64,000 nt of DNA, from the NCBI RefSeq assembly GCF_031882575.1, contig NZ_CP134772.1, forward strand, positions 4,173,001-4,237,000, given 5' to 3'. A program made the translations under genes and the position numbers. Below, piece after piece: positions 58,662-64,000 of this stretch. Origin of the DNA: Pseudomonas sp. VD-NE ins (lineage in GTDB: Bacteria > Pseudomonadota > Gammaproteobacteria > Pseudomonadales > Pseudomonadaceae). The notes under the pieces were generated by a model. That model was given only the letters and a program-made list of their open reading frames with translations, was not told where the DNA came from and made no database searches. The first letter of the stretch is position 1. The number at the start of each line of letters is the position of its first letter.

Positions 58662-59825
58662 ATGAGCTATCCATCCCTGAACTTCGCCCTCGGTGAAACC
58701 ATCGACATGTTGCGCGATCAGGTGCAGTCCTTTGTCGCCAAGGAGATCGCCCCGCGCGCGGCGCAGATCGACAGCGACAACCTGTTCCCTGCTGACATGT
58801 GGGGCAAATTCGGTGACATGGGCCTGCTCGGCATCACCGTGCCGGAAGAGTACGGCGGCGCGGGTCTGGGTTACCTCGCGCACGTGGTGGCAATGGAAGA
58901 AATCAGTCGCGGCTCGGCCTCGGTGGCGCTTTCTTACGGCGCGCACTCCAACCTCTGCGTCAACCAGATCAACCGCAATGGCAACCACGAACAGAAAACC
59001 AAGTACCTGCCGAAGTTGATCAGCGGCGAGCACGTCGGCGCCCTCGCCATGAGCGAGCCAAACGCCGGCTCCGACGTGGTTTCAATGAAACTGCGCGCCG
59101 ACAAACGCGGCGACCGTTTCGTCCTCAACGGTAGCAAAACCTGGATCACCAACGGCCCCGACGCCAACACCTATGTGATCTACGCCAAAACTGATCTGGA
59201 AAAAGGCCCGCACGGCATTACCGCATTCATTGTCGAGCGTGACTGGAAAGGCTTCAGCCGCAGCAACAAGTTCGACAAGCTCGGCATGCGCGGTTCCAAC
59301 ACCTGCGAACTGTTTTTCGATGACGTCGAAGTGCCGGAAGAAAACATCCTCGGCGTGCTCAATGGCGGCGTCAAAGTGTTGATGAGCGGCCTCGATTACG
59401 AGCGCGTCGTACTGTCCGGCGGCCCGACCGGGATCATGCAGTCGTGCATGGACCTGATCGTGCCGTACATCCACGACCGCAAACAGTTCGGCCAGAGCAT
59501 CGGTGAATTCCAGCTGATCCAGGGCAAAGTCGCCGACATGTACACCCAACTCAACGCCAGCCGCGCCTACCTCTATGCAGTCGCCCAAGCTTGCGAACGC
59601 GGCGAAACCACGCGCAAGGATGCCGCCGGGGTGATCCTCTACACCGCCGAGCGAGCCACACAAATGGCCCTCGACGCGATCCAGATTCTCGGCGGCAACG
59701 GTTACATCAACGAATTCCCGGCTGGGCGCTTGCTGCGCGATGCCAAGCTGTACGAAATCGGCGCCGGCACCAGTGAGATCCGTCGCATGCTGATCGGTCG
59801 CGAACTGTTCAACGAAACGAAATGA
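58662..59825 (+). CDS. liuA: Isovaleryl-CoA dehydrogenase
   Basis: 387-residue FAD acyl-CoA dehydrogenase converting isovaleryl-CoA to 3-methylcrotonyl-CoA. It has [40 protein letters not shown], and [18 protein letters not shown] with E247 at the isovaleryl-CoA-specific catalytic glutamate position rather than near the C-terminus. The end is [42 protein letters not shown]. First gene of liuABCD, downstream of the LiuR-type palindromes. Confidence 0.95.
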   Translation: MSYPSLNFALGETIDMLRDQVQSFVAKEIAPRAAQIDSDNLFPADMWGKFGDMGLLGITVPEEYGGAGLGYLAHVVAMEEISRGSASVALSYGAHSNLCVNQINRNGNHEQKTKYLPKLISGEHVGALAMSEPNAGSDVVSMKLRADKRGDRFVLNGSKTWITNGPDANTYVIYAKTDLEKGPHGITAFIVERDWKGFSRSNKFDKLGMRGSNTCELFFDDVEVPEENILGVLNGGVKVLMSGLDYERVVLSGGPTGIMQSCMDLIVPYIHDRKQFGQSIGEFQLIQGKVADMYTQLNASRAYLYAVAQACERGETTRKDAAGVILYTAERATQMALDAIQILGGNGYINEFPAGRLLRDAKLYEIGAGTSEIRRMLIGRELFNETK

Positions 59826-59832
59826 ATTTCGT

Positions 59833-59915
59833 CAGCTGCGAGCTGCAAGTTTCAAGCTGCAAGAGAACCGCGCTCTTGCTTCAACTTGTAGCTTGTAGCT
59901 TGCAACTCGAAGCTG
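59833..59915. repeat. Inverted repeat of the AGCTTGTAGCTTGCAA type
   Basis: Arms rich in AGCTGCAAG/CTTGTAGCT (59833-59867 and 59876-59915) form an imperfect hairpin in the 104-base liuA-liuB spacer. A third repeat family in the window, seen once here. It could shape mRNA stability within the liu operon. Confidence 0.7.
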
Positions 59916-59929
59916 CTACGGAGTAGCCC

Positions 59930-61534
59930 ATGATCCTGCACACTCAGCTCAATCCCCGTTCGGCGGAGTTCGCCGCCAACAGCGCGGCGATGCTCAAACA
60001 GGTCGACGCCCTGCACACCCTGCTCGCCCAAGTGGCGCAGGGCGGCGGTGCGAAAGCTCAGGAACGTCACACCTCGCGCGGTAAATTGCTACCGCGTGAG
60101 CGCATCAACCGTTTGCTCGATCCGGGCTCACCGTTTCTGGAAATCAGCCAATTGGCCGCCCACGCCGTGTATGGCGAAGAGGTTCCTGCCGCCGGCGTGA
60201 TTGCCGGAATCGGTCGAGTCGAAGGCGTCGAATGCATGATCGTCGCCAACGATGCGACGGTGAAGGGTGGCTCGTACTATCCGCTGACCGTGAAAAAGCA
60301 TCTTCGCGCACAAACCATCGCTCAGCAGAATCGTCTGCCGTGCATCTATCTGGTGGACTCCGGCGGCGCCAACCTGCCGCGTCAGGACGAAGTGTTTCCG
60401 GATCGCGAGCATTTCGGGCGGATCTTCTTCAACCAGGCCAACATGAGTGCAATGGGCATTCCGCAGATTGCCGTGGTCATGGGCTCTTGCACTGCCGGCG
60501 GCGCCTATGTCCCGGCGATGGCCGACGAAGCAATCATGGTGCGCAATCAGGCGACGATTTTCCTCGCCGGCCCGCCGCTGGTGAAAGCTGCGACCGGCGA
60601 AGTGGTCAGCGCCGAAGATCTGGGCGGTGCCGATGTGCACTGCAAGATTTCCGGGGTCGCCGACCATTACGCCGAGAGCGATGAACACGCCCTCGCCCTC
60701 GCCCGCCGCAGCGTTGCCAACCTCAACTGGCGCAAGCTCGGTGAAGTGCAACAACGCACACCGGTTGCGCCGCTGTACGCCAGCGACGAGTTGTACGGCG
60801 TGGTTTCGGCCGACGCCAAGCAGCCGTTCGACGTGCGCGAAGTGATTGCGCGACTGGTCGACGGTTCGGTGTTCGATGAATTCAAGGCTTTGTTCGGCAC
60901 CACGCTGGTGTGTGGCTTTGCGCATCTGCACGGCTACCCGATCGCGATTCTGGCGAACAACGGCATCCTCTTCGCCGAAGCCGCGCAGAAAGGCGCGCAC
61001 TTCATCGAACTGGCTTGCCAGCGCGGCATTCCGCTGCTGTTTCTGCAGAACATTACCGGCTTCATGGTCGGCCAGAAATACGAGGCCGGCGGCATCGCCA
61101 AACATGGCGCGAAACTGGTCACGGCAGTGGCTTGCGCGAAAGTGCCGAAATTCACCGTGATCATCGGCGGCAGCTTTGGCGCCGGTAACTACGGCATGTG
61201 CGGGCGCGCTTACGATCCACGCTTCCTGTGGATGTGGCCGAACGCGCGGATCGGCGTGATGGGCGCCGAGCAGGCAGCGGGCGTGTTGGTGCAGGTCAAA
61301 CGCGAACAGGCTGAACGCAGTGGCCAGGCCTTCAGTGCCGAGCAGGAAGCCGAGATCAAGCAACCGATCCTCGACCAGTATGAAGAGCAGGGTCACCCCT
61401 ACTATTCCAGCGCACGGCTGTGGGACGACGGCGTCATCGACCCGGCGCAGACCCGCGATGTGCTGGCCCTGGCCTTGTCCGCGTCGCTGAACGCGGCAAT
61501 CGAACCGAGCCGCTTCGGCGTGTTCCGGATGTGA
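59930..61534 (+). CDS. liuB: Methylcrotonyl-CoA carboxylase, carboxyltransferase (beta) subunit
   Basis: 534-residue crotonase-superfamily carboxyltransferase moving CO2 from carboxybiotin to 3-methylcrotonyl-CoA. It has [117 protein letters not shown] and [11 protein letters not shown]. Partner of LiuD. Follows liuA after a repeat-containing spacer and precedes liuC by 13 bases. Confidence 0.96.
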   Translation: MILHTQLNPRSAEFAANSAAMLKQVDALHTLLAQVAQGGGAKAQERHTSRGKLLPRERINRLLDPGSPFLEISQLAAHAVYGEEVPAAGVIAGIGRVEGVECMIVANDATVKGGSYYPLTVKKHLRAQTIAQQNRLPCIYLVDSGGANLPRQDEVFPDREHFGRIFFNQANMSAMGIPQIAVVMGSCTAGGAYVPAMADEAIMVRNQATIFLAGPPLVKAATGEVVSAEDLGGADVHCKISGVADHYAESDEHALALARRSVANLNWRKLGEVQQRTPVAPLYASDELYGVVSADAKQPFDVREVIARLVDGSVFDEFKALFGTTLVCGFAHLHGYPIAILANNGILFAEAAQKGAHFIELACQRGIPLLFLQNITGFMVGQKYEAGGIAKHGAKLVTAVACAKVPKFTVIIGGSFGAGNYGMCGRAYDPRFLWMWPNARIGVMGAEQAAGVLVQVKREQAERSGQAFSAEQEAEIKQPILDQYEEQGHPYYSSARLWDDGVIDPAQTRDVLALALSASLNAAIEPSRFGVFRM

Positions 61535-61547
61535 TCGGGAGAATCTC

Positions 61548-62357
61548 ATGAGTGATTTCAACACCCTCGAACTGCAAAGCGACCCACGCGGTTTCGCCAC
61601 GCTGTGGCTCAACCGCGCGGAAAAGAACAACGCGTTCAACGCCGAGATGATCCGCGAGTTGATCCTCGCACTCGACAAGGTCGCCAGTGATGCCAGCCTG
61701 CGTTTCCTGCTGGTGCGTGGCCGTGGCAAGCACTTCAGTGCCGGCGCCGATCTGGCGTGGATGCAGCAATCGGCCGAACTCGATTACCACACCAACCTCG
61801 ACGACGCCCGCGAACTCGCGGAGCTGATGTACAACCTCGCCAAGCTGAAAATCCCCACCGTGGCCGTGGTGCAGGGCGCGGCGTTTGGTGGTGCGTTGGG
61901 GTTGATCAGTTGCTGCGACATGGCGATTGGCGCCGATGATGCGCAATTCTGCCTGTCGGAAGTGCGCATTGGTCTGGCGCCTGCGGTGATCAGTCCGTTC
62001 GTGGTGCAAGCCATCGGCGAGCGCGCGGCGCGGCGTTATGCGCTGACCGCCGAACGTTTCGGCGGCCAACGCGCACGGGAAATCGGTTTGTTGTCCGAAA
62101 GCTATCCCGCCGCTGAACTCGATCAGCAAGTCGAACAGTGGATCGACAACCTGCTGCTCAACAGCCCCGCCGCGATGCGCGCCAGCAAGGATTTGCTGCG
62201 TGAAGTCGGTAACGGCGCGCTGACCCCCGCGCTGCGCCGCTACACCGAAAATGCCATCGCCCGCATCCGCGTCAGCCCTGAAGGTCAGGAAGGCTTGCGC
62301 GCCTTTCTGCAAAAACGTCCGCCGAACTGGCAAGCCGCAACCAAGGAGCCGCGTTGA
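61548..62357 (+). CDS. liuC: 3-Methylglutaconyl-CoA hydratase
   Basis: 269-residue enoyl-CoA hydratase-family enzyme producing HMG-CoA. The oxyanion-hole segments are GRGKHFSAGADLAWMQ and GAAFGGALGLISCCDMAIGADDAQFCLSEVRIGLAPAVISPFV. Lies between liuB and liuD. Its TGA overlaps the liuD ATG by one base (TGATG), so translation is probably coupled. A family homologue with other enoyl-CoA specificity is possible, but the operon makes this role near certain. Confidence 0.94.
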   Translation: MSDFNTLELQSDPRGFATLWLNRAEKNNAFNAEMIRELILALDKVASDASLRFLLVRGRGKHFSAGADLAWMQQSAELDYHTNLDDARELAELMYNLAKLKIPTVAVVQGAAFGGALGLISCCDMAIGADDAQFCLSEVRIGLAPAVISPFVVQAIGERAARRYALTAERFGGQRAREIGLLSESYPAAELDQQVEQWIDNLLLNSPAAMRASKDLLREVGNGALTPALRRYTENAIARIRVSPEGQEGLRAFLQKRPPNWQAATKEPR

Positions 62358-64000
62358 TGAGCGCACCTGTTCTCACCACCCTGCTGGTGGCCAACCGTGG
62401 CGAAATCGCCTGCCGCGTGATGCGCACCGCCAAAGCGCTGGGCCTGACCACGGTCGCCGTGCACAGCGCCACCGACCGTGAGGCGCGGCACAGCCGTGAA
62501 GCAGACATTCGCGTCGACCTCGGTGGCAGCAAAGCGGCCGACAGTTATCTGCAAATCGACAAATTGATCGCAGCGGCCAAGGCCAGTGGCGCTCAGGCGA
62601 TTCATCCGGGTTACGGGTTTCTCTCGGAAAACGCCGGATTCGCTCGCGCCATCGAAGCGGCCGGGCTGATTTTCCTCGGCCCGCCCGCCTCGGCCATCGA
62701 CGCCATGGGCAGCAAATCCGCTGCCAAAGAGCTGATGGAAACCGCCGGTGTGCCACTGGTGCCGGGTTATCACGGTGAAGCACAAGACCTTGACACCTTC
62801 CGCGACGCCTGCGAACGCATCGGTTATCCAGTGCTGCTCAAAGCCACCGCCGGCGGTGGCGGCAAAGGTATGAAAGTGGTCGAGGACGTCAGCCAACTGG
62901 CCGAAGCTCTCGCCTCCGCTCAGCGTGAAGCGCAGTCGTCGTTCGGCGATTCGCGGATGCTGGTGGAGAAATACCTGCTCAAGCCACGTCATGTGGAAAT
63001 CCAGGTGTTCGCCGATCAACATGGCAACTGCCTGTACCTCAATGAGCGTGATTGCTCGATCCAGCGTCGCCACCAAAAAGTCGTCGAAGAAGCGCCGGCA
63101 CCGGGCTTGTCCCCGGAACTGCGTCGGGCGATGGGCGAAGCGGCTGTGCGTTCGGCGCAGGCGATCGGCTATGTCGGCGCGGGTACGGTAGAGTTTTTGC
63201 TGGATGCGCGTGGCGAATTCTTCTTTATGGAGATGAACACGCGGTTGCAAGTCGAACACCCGGTGACCGAGGCGATCACCGGTCTCGATCTGGTGGCGTG
63301 GCAGATCCGTGTGGCGCGTGGTGAGGCACTGCCGATCACTCAGGAGCAAGTGCCGTTGAACGGCCATGCGATTGAAGTGCGCTTGTACGCCGAGGATCCT
63401 GCGAATGACTTCCTGCCGGCGACCGGGCGACTTGCGTTGTACCGCGAATCGGCCGAAGGGCCAGGGCGCCGGGTGGATAGCGGAGTCGAAGAAGGCGATG
63501 AAATTTCACCGTTCTACGACCCAATGGTCGGCAAGTTGATTGCCTGGGGCGAGGATCGTGAACAGGCGCGGTTGCGCTTGTTGAGCATGCTCGACGAGTT
63601 TGCGATTGGTGGATTGAAAACCAACATCAACTTCTTGCGGCGGATCATCGCGCACCCGGCGTTTGCGGCAGCGGAACTGGATACCGGGTTTATTCCGCGT
63701 TATCAGGAGCAATTGCTGCCTGCTCCGGGCACGTTGAGCGATGCGTTCTGGAATGCGGCGGCTCAGGCGGTGGCGCAGAGTCTGCCGCAATTGGCGCGTC
63801 AGGATGATCCTGCTTCGCCATGGTCTGTCAACACCGGACTGCGTGCGGGTCTGCCACGGGAAATCACCCTGCATTTGAGCTGCGAGGGACAGGATCGCGC
63901 CTTGACGCTGAATGCCGATGATCACGCCAGACTGTCCGGCGAAGCACTCATCGTCGAGCACGACGGCGTCCGTCATACGTTGCGTGCCATCCGCCAAGGG
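62357..64000 (+). CDS. liuD: Methylcrotonyl-CoA carboxylase, biotin carboxylase (alpha) subunit (partial)
   Basis: The first 548 codons of about 650 are in the window, reading open through the edge. The biotin carboxylase domain has TTLLVANRGEIACRVMRTAKALG, HPGYGFLSENAGFA, the ATP-grasp glycine loop KATAGGGGKGMKVV, EKYLLKPRHVEIQVFADQHGNCLYLNERDCSIQRRHQKVVEEAPAP, and FFMEMNTRLQVEHPVTEAITGLDLVAWQIRVARGE. The biotin-carrier domain should follow outside the window. Confidence 0.96.
   Translation, partial: MSAPVLTTLLVANRGEIACRVMRTAKALGLTTVAVHSATDREARHSREADIRVDLGGSKAADSYLQIDKLIAAAKASGAQAIHPGYGFLSENAGFARAIEAAGLIFLGPPASAIDAMGSKSAAKELMETAGVPLVPGYHGEAQDLDTFRDACERIGYPVLLKATAGGGGKGMKVVEDVSQLAEALASAQREAQSSFGDSRMLVEKYLLKPRHVEIQVFADQHGNCLYLNERDCSIQRRHQKVVEEAPAPGLSPELRRAMGEAAVRSAQAIGYVGAGTVEFLLDARGEFFFMEMNTRLQVEHPVTEAITGLDLVAWQIRVARGEALPITQEQVPLNGHAIEVRLYAEDPANDFLPATGRLALYRESAEGPGRRVDSGVEEGDEISPFYDPMVGKLIAWGEDREQARLRLLSMLDEFAIGGLKTNINFLRRIIAHPAFAAAELDTGFIPRYQEQLLPAPGTLSDAFWNAAAQAVAQSLPQLARQDDPASPWSVNTGLRAGLPREITLHLSCEGQDRALTLNADDHARLSGEALIVEHDGVRHTLRAIRQG

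Overview
The window looks like a chromosomal segment of a fluorescent-group Pseudomonas. The evidence is high-GC coding sequence with Pseudomonas-style proteins, many paired REP elements of the GGGAGCGAGC(C/T)TGCTCGCG and GGGAGCTGGCTTGCCAGCG types, the liu leucine-degradation genes, and a CrcY-type small RNA next to the HMG-CoA lyase gene. I see no prophage, insertion sequence, rRNA, tRNA or CRISPR array. The first gene (czcA) and the last (liuD) are cut by the window edges.

Layout. 1-7.4 kb: a czcCBA heavy-metal RND efflux operon on the minus strand, divergent from its czcRS-type two-component system. 7.7-8.4 kb: a Phd-like/PIN toxin-antitoxin pair. 8.6-16.8 kb: a six-gene ABC importer resembling the rhizobial glycerol system GlpSTPQUV. 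It has a sigma-54 promoter, TGAACA repeats upstream, and a divergent AcoR-type sigma-54 activator. 17-23.1 kb: an MFS transporter, cysS and glnS on the minus strand, then ppiB-lpxH on the plus strand. 23.3-28.2 kb: a marR-oprM/nodT-emrA-emrB efflux operon with two palindromic operators. 28.4-29.8 kb: an HdeD-like membrane protein fused to a probable permuted papain-fold domain.

29.9-43.0 kb: a chaperone-usher fimbria locus governed by an Rcs/Pvr (Roc)-type phosphorelay. The order is an adhesin-like subunit, an RcsC-like hybrid kinase without Hpt, a REC-EAL c-di-GMP phosphodiesterase, a second RcsC-like kinase with Hpt, an RcsB-like regulator, then pilin, chaperone and usher. A nearly identical 22-bp box stands before all three presumed transcription starts. 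43.2-53.3 kb: tamAB, a GNAT acetyltransferase, xthA, a PstS-like/OmpA fusion, and an acyl-CoA dehydrogenase divergent from a LysR gene (to 54.4 kb). 54.5-64 kb: the liu locus (liuR, liuE, crcY sRNA, an acyl-CoA synthetase, liuABCD) with LiuR-type palindromes before liuR and liuA.

The points most worth attention are these. (1) The two ABC ATPases of the glp-like importer carry complementary defects that fall in one composite ATP site. (2) The shared RcsB-like box ties the phosphorelay genes and both ends of the fimbrial cluster into one regulon. (3) A CrcY-type sRNA is readable in an apparently empty intergenic region. (4) Two unusual domain fusions are present. (5) Four copies of a MITE-like inverted-repeat element and about a dozen REP-type elements fill gene boundaries, and two of these elements supply stop codons to neighbouring genes.
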